A stretch of 64,000 bases of DNA from NCBI RefSeq assembly GCF_003148825.1, contig NZ_QGGZ01000003.1, positions 248,001 to 312,000 on the forward strand. The letters are read 5' to 3'. Made by a program: the position numbers and the translations under genes. This DNA is from Streptomyces sp. CG 926. GTDB taxonomy: Bacteria > Actinomycetota > Actinomycetes > Streptomycetales > Streptomycetaceae. The notes under the pieces were generated by a model, which was not told where the DNA came from, ran no database searches, and was given only the letters and a program-made list of their open reading frames with translations. How positions within the stretch are numbered: position 1 is the first letter of the stretch; each line of letters opens with the position of its first letter. Shown in pieces: positions 39,015 through 47,474 of the stretch.

Positions 39015-39674
39015 TCAGGTGCTGCGCCGGCCGCGGCTGTCCCGGCAGAGGTGGTCGGTGTGTCGGGTCATGGCGTCGAGGTGATCGACGAGAGCCGAGT
39101 CCTCGGGGCGCAAGTGAGGCCGGGTGTCGGTCAGAGGCCGGACGAGGCGGGCTGCGTCGTTGTCGGCCAGGGCCCGGTTCAGTTCGCCGACGGCCGCCGC
39201 GGCGGCGCCGGGAAGGCCGGTGAGGGCGGTGATCTGGCCGGCGAGCCGGCGTAGGTCGGCCGCGTTGTCACGGGCCCAGGCCGTGACAACGCGGTCTGCG
39301 GCACGTGTGTCACGGGTGGCCTGGACGCGCTCCTCGCCCGTGCTTCCGGCCGTGCCGGGGCGCAGTCGCAGGTAGCGGCGTTCGGCGGCCTGGCGGCTCG
39401 CGACCCCCAGGGGTCCGGCGAGGTCGGCCCAGCTCGCGCCCTGACCCCGGGCTGTTTCGATCAGGCCGCTCTCCCAACCGGCGAGCTGTTCACGGACCTC
39501 GCGCAGCATCAGCAGCGCGGCCAGCGCCGGGTGCGGGCCCGCGCCTGTCGGCTCGGTCGGGGGCGTTCCGGCAGAGGACCGCTGCGCGTGCCTCACGGCC
39601 TGGTCGATGGCCCGCAAGGCCGTCGCCGTAGCGGGAAAAGGGACCGGCGCGGCCGGCTGGCTGGCTTCGTTCAT
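39015..39674 (-). CDS. rheA: hsp18 transcriptional repressor, RheA-type
   Basis: 219 aa. Predicted helical DNA-binding region around ARGQGASWADLAGPLGVASRQAAERRYLRL. Divergent from hsp18 with two TGTCATC-N5-GATGACA operators between, the arrangement described for S. albus rheA/hsp18, where RheA is a thermosensing repressor of hsp18 and itself. Size matches (RheA about 230 aa). Identity rests on context and operator more than on a recognised domain. Confidence 0.75.
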   Translation of the reverse strand: MNEASQPAAPVPFPATATALRAIDQAVRHAQRSSAGTPPTEPTGAGPHPALAALLMLREVREQLAGWESGLIETARGQGASWADLAGPLGVASRQAAERRYLRLRPGTAGSTGEERVQATRDTRAADRVVTAWARDNAADLRRLAGQITALTGLPGAAAAAVGELNRALADNDAARLVRPLTDTRPHLRPEDSALVDHLDAMTRHTDHLCRDSRGRRST

Positions 39675-39690
39675 GACACTCTCCGCTGCT

Positions 39691-39709
39691 TGTCATCCTC
39701 CAGATGACG
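39691..39709. promoter_or_regulatory. RheA-type operator 1
   Basis: TGTCATC-N5-GATGACg, one mismatch, 17 bp before the rheA-like start codon. Confidence 0.8.
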
Positions 39710-39716
39710 TCTTGCT

Positions 39717-39735
39717 TGTCATCGTTCCGATGACA
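39717..39735. promoter_or_regulatory. RheA-type operator 2
   Basis: Perfect TGTCATC-N5-GATGACA, centred 26 bp from operator 1. Confidence 0.88.
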
Positions 39736-39802
39736 TGTTACAACGGGAGCACGTTGAAGCGCATTGGCAGTTTCTGCCTGAACCAACTGGAGGTGTTTCG
39801 CG

Positions 39803-40237
39803 ATGTTGATGCGCACCGACCCGTTCCGCGAGATGGACCGGATCGTCCAGCAGCTGTCGGGTGCGTCCGGCACGTGGTCGAAGCCGTCTGTGATGCCGAT
39901 GGACGCCTACCGCCAGGGCGACGTGTACGTGATCGCCTTCGACCTCCCCGGCGTGAGCACCGAGGCGATCGACATCGACGTCGAGCGGAACATGCTGACG
40001 GTGAAGGCCGAGCGCCGGCCCACGGGGAAGTCCGACGGAGTGCAGATGGAGCTCTCCGAGCGGCCCCTCGGTATCTTCTCCCGCCAGGTCATGCTGGCCG
40101 ACACCCTCGACACCGAGCACATCGAAGCGGACTATGACGCGGGTGTCCTGACCCTGCGCATCCCGATCGCCGAGCGCGCCAAGCCCCGCAAGATCAGCAT
40201 CGGCGGCGAGTCCGGCCGCAAGCAGATCTCCGGCTGA
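39803..40237 (+). CDS. hsp18: small heat shock protein Hsp18 (Hsp20 family)
   Basis: 144 aa alpha-crystallin-type holdase. N-terminal MLMRTDPFREMDRIVQQLSG, core VIAFDLPGVSTEAIDIDVE and the C-terminal core strand DYDAGVLTLRIPIAE, then an I-x-I-like KISIGG tail. Site GGAGGTG before ATG. Control by the RheA-type repressor through the two operators is expected. Confidence 0.93.
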   Translation: MLMRTDPFREMDRIVQQLSGASGTWSKPSVMPMDAYRQGDVYVIAFDLPGVSTEAIDIDVERNMLTVKAERRPTGKSDGVQMELSERPLGIFSRQVMLADTLDTEHIEADYDAGVLTLRIPIAERAKPRKISIGGESGRKQISG

Positions 40238-40251
40238 TCGGCCCCACAGCG

Positions 40252-40297
40252 GCGGAGGACGGGGAACCGATCCCCCTCCGGCACCCCCGTCCTCCGC
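40252..40297 (+). terminator. terminator after hsp18
   Basis: 13-bp stem GCGGAGGACGGGG / CCCCGTCCTCCGC around a 20-nt loop, before the DUF2267 pair. Confidence 0.65.
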
Positions 40298-40334
40298 GCC
40301 CCTCGCCCCTTCACCCCTCCCCGGAGGTGACGTG

Positions 40335-40730
40335 ATGTCGATACGCAGGGAGGCGTTCCTGGCCCACGTCCAGGAACGCGGCGAGTACACGACCCTGCTG
40401 GAAGCCGAACGGACGGCCCGCGTCGTCCTGGCCCTACTGGGCGCGCACCTGGTCGGCACCGTGCGGGCCGAACTCGCCGCCCGGCTCCCCGAGACGTACG
40501 CCCTGATCCTCCTCAATCCCCTACAGGCCGCCGAACCGCTCTCACCCGAACGCTTCGTCCGCGCGACCGCGGCCTGGATCGAAGGCGCCACCGAGAAGAC
40601 AGCCCCGTGGGACATCGGTGCGGTCCTCTCCACCGTGGCCGCCGCGGCGGGTGACGTCCTCATGCGCGAGGTCCTGCTCCAGCTCCCGCCTGGCTACGAC
40701 CTCCTCTTCGGCCACCCCCAGCCCACCTGA
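40335..40730 (+). CDS. DUF2267 protein 1
   Basis: 131 aa from ATG 40335, 7 nt after GGAGG. DUF2267 helical core: FLAHVQERGEYTTLLEAERT, VRAELAARLPETYALILLNP, FVRATAAWI. Families of this type accompany stress genes in actinobacteria. Function unknown. Confidence 0.8.
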   Translation: MSIRREAFLAHVQERGEYTTLLEAERTARVVLALLGAHLVGTVRAELAARLPETYALILLNPLQAAEPLSPERFVRATAAWIEGATEKTAPWDIGAVLSTVAAAAGDVLMREVLLQLPPGYDLLFGHPQPT

Positions 40731-40784
40731 CCGGCGCCGGCGGCCGGAACTCGAACCTTCGAAGAGAAAGGCAACCGCAGCACC

Positions 40785-41231
40785 ATGTACGACCAGCCTC
40801 GACCGGACCGGCCCACCACCGCCATGACGTTCGACCAGATGCTGGAACGCGTCCGCTACGAGGGCGCCTACCCCACCCGTGAACGCGCGGAAGAGGCCGT
40901 CCGCACCGTGCTTGCCGCGCTCGGCCGGCAGGTCACCGGTGACGAGCGCGTCGACCTCGCCCAGTGCCTGCCCGTCGAAGCCGCCCTCACCCTGACCGCC
41001 CAGATCCCCGACATCGAACACCTCACCGGCTGGGGCTTCGTCAAGGACCTGGCCGCACGAACCGGCGTGAGCCCGGCCATCGCCCGTTGGGACACAGGCG
41101 CCGTACTCGCCACCGTCACCGTGCTCGCCGGACCCGACCTCCTTGCCCGCGTCCTCCATCGACTCCCCGACGACTACGCGCTCCTCTTCGGACAAGCGCA
41201 ACTGCGCCGGCCTCAGCACGCCGCCGCCTGA
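40785..41231 (+). CDS. DUF2267 protein 2
   Basis: 148 aa paralog of the preceding protein (FDQMLERVRYEGAYPTRERAEEAVR, GDERVDLAQCLPVEAALTLT). Shares the C-terminal LPDDYALLFGQAQ / LPPGYDLLFGHPQ ending with protein 1, indicating tandem duplication. Separated by 54 bp. Confidence 0.8.
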   Translation: MYDQPRPDRPTTAMTFDQMLERVRYEGAYPTRERAEEAVRTVLAALGRQVTGDERVDLAQCLPVEAALTLTAQIPDIEHLTGWGFVKDLAARTGVSPAIARWDTGAVLATVTVLAGPDLLARVLHRLPDDYALLFGQAQLRRPQHAAA

Positions 41232-41260
41232 CCGGAACCGACTGCGCGCGGACACGCAAA

Positions 41261-41294
41261 CGGGGCCGGGACCGCTCCTGCGGTCCCGGCCCCG
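41261..41294. terminator. bidirectional terminator
   Basis: Stem CGGGGCCGGGACCG / CGGTCCCGGCCCCG, loop CTCCTG, between DUF2267 and csbD. Confidence 0.9.
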
Positions 41295-41307
41295 TGCACA
41301 CGAGCGG

Positions 41308-41481
41308 TCAGTGCTTGAAGGTGTCCTTGATCTTTTCCTTGGCCTCGCGGGCATCGCCCTTGGCCTGCTCCGCGCGGCCCTCCGCGGTCAGCCGCTCATT
41401 GCCCGTCAGGCGGCCAGCAGTCTCCTTGAGCTTGCCCTTGGCCTGCTCGCCCTTCGCCTCGGCCTTCTGCTCACCAGACAC
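41308..41481 (-). CDS. CsbD-like stress protein
   Basis: 57 aa from GTG 41481. Reads GEQKAEAKGEQAKGKLKETA, then GRLTGNERLTAEGRAEQAKG and a Lys-rich end: the CsbD pattern of amphipathic KG/AKG repeats. Members are among the most abundant general-stress proteins; molecular role unknown. Confidence 0.88.
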   Translation of the reverse strand: MSGEQKAEAKGEQAKGKLKETAGRLTGNERLTAEGRAEQAKGDAREAKEKIKDTFKH

Positions 41482-41701
41482 AGCTGATCACTCCCTGTTC
41501 GATGGAAAGGTCTTACAGAACCCCGTATGGCCTGCGGGGTCTCTCCTAAACAGACGGGCTGGCAATGGGGTGACGCTCGGGGCGAAGCGTTCGGCCATGG
41601 GCCAGCCGGCCTGGATGCCGCAGCGGTCCGCGCGGGGCCTCAAGGAGGTGACCGTGCCAGCGAGCCGGAGCGCGGTGGTGACTAGCCGAGCCGGGATCGT
41701 G

Positions 41702-41917
41702 TCAGGCCGGCCCGGTCAGGACGTGGCCGGCGTCGGGGAGCTCGTGGACGTGGGCGGCCGCGCCTTCCAGCGGCAGGAGAGGGAACAGGGGACAGTCGGC
41801 CGGGGTGTGGTCGTGGTCGACTTCCCACGTGGGCAGGGGTGCGGCGGGGGCGCAGTTGGTGGAGACGGCGTAGAGGTTGCCGAAGCAGCCCCGGCACACC
41901 AGTGCAGCGTGGTTCAC
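41702..41917 (-). CDS. small Cys-containing hypothetical protein
   Basis: 71 aa from GTG 41917, 6 nt after GGAGGT. Encodes NHAALVCRGCFGNLYAVSTN, then TWEVDHDHTPADCPLFPLL. The C-x-x-C, H and C residues could hold zinc. Its start overlaps the stop of the broken frame upstream (GTGA). Confidence 0.6.
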   Translation of the reverse strand: MNHAALVCRGCFGNLYAVSTNCAPAAPLPTWEVDHDHTPADCPLFPLLPLEGAAAHVHELPDAGHVLTGPA

Positions 41918-42168
41918 GTGTGTACCTCCGGTTGAAACGACTCGGCTGCGCCATCCACGGAGCGGGCCTCCCCCGCCAGGTGGAGCTGGCGCAAGGTGCT
42001 TTCCGTCTCGCGCCTGAAGTGTTCGGTAGAGGCCAGACTCTGCCACAGCGGGTCGGGGAGGCAGGGGACGGTGGCGCCGCGGGCAGCCCATTCCTCGGCA
42101 AGCTGCGTGTACAGGGGTGTGCACTGATCCGGGGTTCCTCCGGGAATCCACCACGGGCGTGTGCCGGG
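41914..42168 (-). pseudogene. probable frameshifted small gene
   Basis: An open frame reads TPLYTQLAEEWAARGATVPC, LPDPLWQSLASTEHFRRETE, STLRQLHLAGEARSVDGAAE and ends in a GTGA overlap with the next gene. It is bounded on its N-terminal side by a TAG at 42169-42171 with no ATG, GTG or TTG in between. The adjacent frame upstream (AVFWNKRAEGLPVARH) could be its lost beginning, so a one-base frameshift near 42165-42190 would explain it. Confidence 0.4.
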
Positions 42169-42460
42169 CTACGGGAAGGCCTTCGGCGCGCTTGTTCCAG
42201 AAGACGGCCAACCGCTCTGCGCTTGCCGCTGCCGACCTGTCCGCCGCGGTTGGAGTCCGTCCAATGATCGTCCGTCACGTTAGTCAAAACGATTCTTCCC
42301 TCCTCCAGGACACCGTTTCCGGTGTGCGCGACGGTCTCGACCATTGCTCCGGCCCTCGACGAGGCACACAGTTGACCGCCCCAGCTGCTCCCTGTGCTGC
42401 GCTTCGACAGCTCCTAGGAGCCCGCGCGTTCGGAGTCGATTACCTTCTCGCCCGCCACGC
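42169..42460. other. gap before leader copy B
   Basis: 292 bp. Contains the presumed lost N-terminal part of the frameshifted gene up to about 42230; nothing convincing beyond. Confidence 0.35.
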
Positions 42461-42481
42461 GAAAATCTATGACGGCTGGAG

Positions 42482-42510
42482 TAGACATTGCGCGGTGGCG
42501 TGGTTATGGT
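42482..42510 (+). promoter_or_regulatory. HrdB-type promoter of copy B
   Basis: TAGACA-N17-TATGGT, identical to copy A. Confidence 0.65.
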
Positions 42511-43113
42511 TTCTCTCGTAGCCCAGAGAGACAGCAGGGCCTGGCAGAGACGAACTGCCGGGCAGCAGTATCCGCAGTTGCAGTGCGCAGGACGGTGCGG
42601 TGGTGGAGTTCCGAAGCCAGGGTTGTTGCAGGACGGCGACGGGGCTGACGATCGGACCGGGCGGCCCGCGGTGATCAGGGGCCGCCGTGAGCAGTACCAG
42701 CAGTTAACGCAGTGGCAGTACCCGTAAGTGCAGTACGCAGTACCCAGCAGTGAAGTAGTGAGCAGCACCTCGATGAAGGCGTCGGCTGCAGGCGCGCGCA
42801 CCGGGAAGTTCGGCAGTGGGGTTCTAAGCCAGAGCAGACGCAGGACGGGCAACGGGGCTGGCTGCCGAAGAGTGGCGCTGACGCAGGCCACCAGCAGTAA
42901 GTAGTTGATCACCGAGGGAAGAACGGAGGAGCCGAGCACCATCAGGATCGCCCGGGCGGAAGTCTGAGTCCGGGTACCGCAGGACATCGATAGTGAGGTG
43001 GTCTCCGGTCAAGCAACCGCGATCCCCGCACTCCCGGCAGCGTGTCGGCCGGGTCGGCGGAAACACAGGGTCGGCGCAGTATCAGGGCCGACAGATGGTG
43101 TAGTAGTTCCTTC

Positions 43114-43145
43114 GGGGCCCTGGTGCCGTACGGCACCAGGGCCCC
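43114..43145 (+). terminator. leader hairpin, copy B
   Basis: Perfect 32-bp palindrome with half GGGGCCCTGGTGCCGT, 26 nt before the MerR-like start. The loop of copy A is here fully paired. Confidence 0.7.
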
Positions 43146-43171
43146 TCCATGCGTTCCATGAGAGAGGTTCA

Positions 43172-43510
43172 ATGACAGCAGACGACTCGTTCGGCCGTCT
43201 CGACGACGACGATTACCCCGCCTACACCATGGGCCGGGCCGCGGAGATGCTCGGCACCACCCAGGGCTTTCTCCGTGCTATCGGCGAAGCCCGACTGATC
43301 ACCCCGCTCCGCTCCGAGGGCGGTCACCGCCGCTACTCCCGCTACCAACTGCGCATCGCAGCCCGCGCCCGGGAACTCGTCGACCAGGGCACCCCCATCG
43401 AGGCCGCCTGCCGCATCATCATCCTCGAGGACCAGCTCGAGGAAGCCCAGCGCATCAACGCCGAATACCGCCGCGCCGCCGAATCAGCCGCGCCGCCGCC
43501 CTCGGCCTGA
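43172..43510 (+). CDS. MerR-like HTH protein, copy B
   Basis: 112 aa paralog of the 37990 gene with the same HTH (YTMGRAAEMLGTTQGFLRAI) and wing GGHRRYSRYQL. ATG 43172 follows GAGAGG. Convergent with the phosphatase gene. Confidence 0.85.
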   Translation: MTADDSFGRLDDDDYPAYTMGRAAEMLGTTQGFLRAIGEARLITPLRSEGGHRRYSRYQLRIAARARELVDQGTPIEAACRIIILEDQLEEAQRINAEYRRAAESAAPPPSA

Positions 43511-43558
43511 ACCGAGCATGCCCGTCGACATCGGCGGGCCTCGGTCGTCGAAGGAGGG

Positions 43559-44836
43559 CTACTCGGGCGCGGACGCCTCCGCCAGGTCCGCCCCGGCCTC
43601 AGCACTGCGTGTGACCTGGTGGGTACCGTGCCAGTCCAGGCACATGACCGTCGCGTCGTCCTGGAGACGGCCGCCGTGGGCGTGAAGAATCTCCGCGACC
43701 AGAGCACGGGAGGCCTCGCGGGGGTGGAGATCGCCCGTGCGCACGATCAGGGAGGGCAGGTCGACCTCCACGGCGCGGCGCTCAAGCATGCCGTCAGTGA
43801 GCATCACGAGGCGGTCACCCGCTTGCAAGTCCAGCCGCTGCACCCGGTAGGGGCTACGCAGCTGGATACCGAAGGGGAGATCCACCTCGGGAACCACCTC
43901 CTCAACCCTCTCCTGTCTCAGGAGCAGCGGCCAAGGATGCCCCGCGTTGACGAACTGAGTGGTCCCGTCGAGCAAGCTGATGCGCAGCAGCTGCCCGGTG
44001 ACGTAGCCCCGCCTACCATGGTCGATGACGGCCCGGTTGGCCTCCAAGGCCTGCACTTCGAGCTCGGCGCCGGCACGCCTGGCCCTGCGAAGGGCGCCCA
44101 CTGCGAGGGTGGCGAGTAGCGCGGCTTCCACGTCGTGACCCATGGCATCGGTGACGGAGAGCTGCATGGTGTCGCGGTCTACGACGTAGTCGAAGGTGTC
44201 ACCACCGACGTGCGTCGCCGGTTCCAGTGCTCCGGCGACCGTGAACTGAGCTGCTTCACATGCCAGTGAGGTGGGGAGGAGCCGGTGCTGGATCTCGGCC
44301 GCCAGGTTCAGGGGCCTCGTACGACGGCCCCACTGGTAGACGTCGGTGAAAGACCGGTTCGCGATAACGATGTAGGCCAGGGCATGCGCGGTCGCACCGA
44401 TCTGCCTCATCGCGTCTTCGTCGGGGCGATCCGGTAGAAAGAGTTCGAGGAGGCCGATGGCGTCGCCGCGGTTGGTGACGGGCGCCACGACCCTGACCAA
44501 ACTGTTGCTCTCCCGCTGGAGGGCTGGCCGCTGTGTGCGCAACACGTCCGCGTAGAGGGTGCCGGGCAGAGCGACGCGCTCAGGGGGCTCGTCGGACTCC
44601 ACGCTGTCGGCTGCCCCGAGCCGCACCACTGACGACCCGGTGAAGTCGACGATCAGGAACGAAACCGCAGCAGCGTTCAGGCGGTCCCTGAGCATCCGTG
44701 CGACGACGTCCAGTGACTCGACGGGGGAGGCGGATTCCGCTGCCGCGAGCGTGCCCGCGAGGTCCATTTCCACCGACTGCTCGCCGCCGGCGCGCCCCTG
44801 ATGGACGCCTGGATCTCGCTCCTCGGTTGGGGGCAT
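43559..44836 (-). CDS. GAF-SpoIIE serine phosphatase
   Basis: 425 aa. N-terminal GAF-like sensor (about residues 30-180), then a PP2C/SpoIIE domain: HVGGDTFDYVVD, SVTDAMGHDVEAALLATL, FVNAGHPWPLLL, VMLTDGMLERR and LQDDATVMCLDW provide the metal-binding aspartates. Would dephosphorylate an anti-anti-sigma factor, opposing the RsbW-like kinase at 36534. GGAGGAGAGGAG precedes ATG 44836. Confidence 0.9.
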   Translation of the reverse strand: MPPTEERDPGVHQGRAGGEQSVEMDLAGTLAAAESASPVESLDVVARMLRDRLNAAAVSFLIVDFTGSSVVRLGAADSVESDEPPERVALPGTLYADVLRTQRPALQRESNSLVRVVAPVTNRGDAIGLLELFLPDRPDEDAMRQIGATAHALAYIVIANRSFTDVYQWGRRTRPLNLAAEIQHRLLPTSLACEAAQFTVAGALEPATHVGGDTFDYVVDRDTMQLSVTDAMGHDVEAALLATLAVGALRRARRAGAELEVQALEANRAVIDHGRRGYVTGQLLRISLLDGTTQFVNAGHPWPLLLRQERVEEVVPEVDLPFGIQLRSPYRVQRLDLQAGDRLVMLTDGMLERRAVEVDLPSLIVRTGDLHPREASRALVAEILHAHGGRLQDDATVMCLDWHGTHQVTRSAEAGADLAEASAPE

Positions 44837-45276
44837 GACCACTCCTCTCCTCCTCCGACACCGTGGGCCCGGCCCCTCCACGAGAACTGTTCCCTGACGC
44901 GCTTTCCGAGCGCCCGAGGCCTTACGGTCGGCCCCCACTGCCTCGTCGAGGCCATCCCGTCTGGGGTCGCAGCCTGTGACCACGGCCGGCACAGATCCGA
45001 GAAGCCCGCGGGGCCGACCGTCCTCAACCCTGCCCGAGGACCCGCACGCCAGGAGGCTGCTGCTGCCCGTGCGGGCCGCACTGCCTGACTGGTTCACCCG
45101 AACAGCAGGCATCGGCCCTACTCACGCACGCCGCCCGGCCACCGGCACAGCGCTCACGCCCGGAATCCTCTGAGGACCCGGTTGCGCGGCAAGCACCGGG
45201 GCATGGGGATGGACGAGTCAATCCGGCGGTGTGGCTGTGGCCGCCGCCTTCGGGCCGAGAGTGAGGAGACGGGGTT
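44837..45276. other. intergenic region
   Basis: 440 bp between the phosphatase and the PRC-barrel gene. Probable divergent promoters; several short frames without conserved features. Nothing else seen. Confidence 0.4.
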
Positions 45277-45636
45277 GTGAGCGGTGTGTGGATGTACGCA
45301 CAGGACAGCGGCTACACGTCCCGGCAGTCACTGGTGGGGTTCACGGTTGAGGCGGCTGACGGAACCATCGGGCACGTGGACCGCCAGCAGGACCAGCCCG
45401 GCATGCAACATCTGGTCGTCGACACCGGCGTTTGGGTGTTCGGCAAAAGCATTCTGATCCCGGCCGGCGCCGTCGCCGGCATCGACGCCGAAACACGGAC
45501 GGTAAAGGTGTCAGGGACCCGGGAAGAGATCAAAGCCGCTCCCCAGTTCACCACCGACAGCGAAACGGCTGACCACCGCTACCTGTCCGCCGTAGGCAAC
45601 TACTACCTCTCCCTCCGCCGCCCCCTCGCACCCTGA
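45277..45636 (+). CDS. PRC-barrel domain protein
   Basis: 119 aa from GTG 45277. PRC-barrel strands: LVGFTVEAADGTIGHVDR, HLVVDTGVWVFGKSILIPAG, VAGIDAETRTVKVSGTREEI. Such stand-alone proteins are common in stress islands; partner unknown. Confidence 0.85.
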   Translation: MSGVWMYAQDSGYTSRQSLVGFTVEAADGTIGHVDRQQDQPGMQHLVVDTGVWVFGKSILIPAGAVAGIDAETRTVKVSGTREEIKAAPQFTTDSETADHRYLSAVGNYYLSLRRPLAP

Positions 45637-45700
45637 CCCGAAGCCAGCCGCCAACTCACCCGCCCAGGGCGACAGCAGCCCCGGCAAAGCATTGCCGTGC

Positions 45701-46531
45701 TCAGTAGACGGTGAAGGAGATGGCGATGTAGTGCGCGGTGAAGGCTGCCACGGTCAGGGCGTGGAAGACCTCGTGGAAGCCGAACCAGCGGGGCGAGGGG
45801 TCGGGGCGCTGAAGGGCGTAAACAACCGCGCCCGCACTGTAGAGAAGCCCGCCGGTCACGATCAAGGCGAGTACGGGCGCCCCACCACTGTCCAGGAAGT
45901 CGGGCAGGTAACGCACCGGTGCCCAGCCCAAGGCCAGGTAGCAGGGGGTGTACAGCCAGCGGGGAGCTCCGACCCACAGGACGCGGAAGGCGATGCCGGC
46001 CAGAGCGCCCGTCCACACGATCCACAGCAGGACGGACCGCTGGTCAGGGGGGAGAAGGAGCACGGCAAGCGGGGTACAGGTGCCGGCGATGATCAGGAAG
46101 ATGTTGGCGTGGTCGAGGCGACGCAGAACGGCCTCACCGAGTGGTCCCCACGTGCCGAGGTGGTAGACGGCGCTCGTCCCGAACAGCATCCATGCGGTGA
46201 CGGAGTACACGGAGCAGGCCAGGGTGGCGTGCGGTGTCCCCGCCAGGCAGATGAGGACGATGCCCGTGGCCAGCGATGCGGGGACCATTCCGGCGTGAAG
46301 CCAGCCTCGTAGCTTCGGCTTGATCGGCTCCACCAGATCGGCCGCTCGCTCGACCAGGTCGGCAACCGGGTGGGAGTCCTCGACTGCCTTGTCACGGTGC
46401 GATCCGGAGGGAGGACCACTTGCCTCGCATGCTCCGACCGTCGGTGCGGAAGACACACCGCCGGTTTCGACGTCGTCGCGGGACACTGCTTCCCTTCCTG
46501 CCTCGGACTGTTGGGCGTCACTGGCAACCAC
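45701..46531 (-). CDS. hemolysin III / PAQR-family membrane protein
   Basis: 276 aa. A hydrophilic ~75-residue N-terminus precedes seven transmembrane helices. Conserved SAVYHLGTW, RRLDHANIFLIIAGTCTP and GFHEVFHALTVAAFTAHY carry the His/Asp metal site of the PAQR superfamily. Lipid-hydrolase or membrane-homeostasis roles are proposed for the family. Confidence 0.88.
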   Translation of the reverse strand: MVASDAQQSEAGREAVSRDDVETGGVSSAPTVGACEASGPPSGSHRDKAVEDSHPVADLVERAADLVEPIKPKLRGWLHAGMVPASLATGIVLICLAGTPHATLACSVYSVTAWMLFGTSAVYHLGTWGPLGEAVLRRLDHANIFLIIAGTCTPLAVLLLPPDQRSVLLWIVWTGALAGIAFRVLWVGAPRWLYTPCYLALGWAPVRYLPDFLDSGGAPVLALIVTGGLLYSAGAVVYALQRPDPSPRWFGFHEVFHALTVAAFTAHYIAISFTVY

Positions 46532-46750
46532 GTGCTCATGTTAGGAGCCTGCCAACAGGATCACTGCCCGAGGCCCGCATCGGACCACCGGGCTGGCAAC
46601 GACGGACATGGGCTGTTCAGCCAGGCATGGTTCCGGTCCTGGAGGCCTGCCGCCAACTGAGGCCGTGGAAGTCGTGTAAGTCGGCGGGCCATGGGAACGA
46701 TCAGGGCTTCCGAATGGGCCTCTCCGCTCTCCTACGTTCAAGGACCGCCG

Positions 46751-47311
46751 ATGCTTCCCGAGTTCCGCTCCCTCGCATCCGCCCCCCTTTCCCACCAGCT
46801 GGAACAGCGACTGGGACTGGACCCACGCCTCGAAGCGGGCCGAATCGACGTGGAGCGCGTCGCCGACATCGCCGTCGTGGCGTCCGCCCACTCCGATGGG
46901 TACGCAGCCACCGCGCACCTCCTCGGACTGCTGGCCGCGCTCCCCGCTCCCACCGAGGCCGGAGAACGCTTCTGGTCGGACTTGTGGAGGTCCTCAGGCT
47001 CTCTCTACCTGCTGCCCGCCAACATTAAGACTTTCGTGCTGAGTTCTCTGGCCGGAGAAGGCACTGGTCTGGCCGGTCAGATCCTCTCGGCTGTCGACGA
47101 GATGACCCCGCCCCAGCGCATCGCAGCCGGAGAGGTGATCGGCCAGGCGCTCGCCGAATCCGACCACCTCCCCGACCTCAAGACGCAGGTCATCGGCGAG
47201 CTGTGGCTTCGGGATCTCGAACTCACCGCCTGGCGGGTCCTGCACGCGGACCACAAATCAGCTGATCCGGCTGAGCGGAATGCCTTCCTCGACGCATGGA
47301 GGCGTATCTGA
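46751..47311 (+). CDS. hypothetical all-helical protein
   Basis: 186 aa from ATG 46751 (AAGGA 6 nt upstream; ATG 46691 is also possible). Helical throughout, for example HQLEQRLGLDPRLEAGRIDV and QRIAAGEVIGQALAESDHLP. No membrane segment or motif. Not recognised. Confidence 0.6.
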   Translation: MLPEFRSLASAPLSHQLEQRLGLDPRLEAGRIDVERVADIAVVASAHSDGYAATAHLLGLLAALPAPTEAGERFWSDLWRSSGSLYLLPANIKTFVLSSLAGEGTGLAGQILSAVDEMTPPQRIAAGEVIGQALAESDHLPDLKTQVIGELWLRDLELTAWRVLHADHKSADPAERNAFLDAWRRI

Positions 47312-47403
47312 GCGCCGGATTTCCTTTCGGCACAGCACGGCCGTAGACGGGCCATCTACGAGCGCCGCCGCTGCTGTTCGGGTCCATCGGCCCCCAGAGA
47401 GCC

Positions 47404-47442
47404 GGTGAGGGGAGGAAGGCGAAACGCTTCCCTCCCCTCACC
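47404..47442. terminator. terminator between the hypothetical gene and the integrase
   Basis: 12-bp stem GGTGAGGGGAGG / CCTCCCCTCACC with a further GGCGAAACGC inner fold; convergent genes. Confidence 0.85.
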
Positions 47443-47474
47443 CACCGATCGTCAAGCGCCCTTCGCCTGCCTCT

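Larger units (their letters stand above)
42461..43171 (+). promoter_or_regulatory. long GCAGT-rich leader, copy B
   Basis: Second copy of the 37181-37989 region, about 90% identical, with about 13 GCAGT motifs and without the 75-bp expansion. Starts at the same GAAAATCTATGACGG boundary and runs through the MerR-like gene, so the duplicated unit is leader plus gene. Confidence 0.65.
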
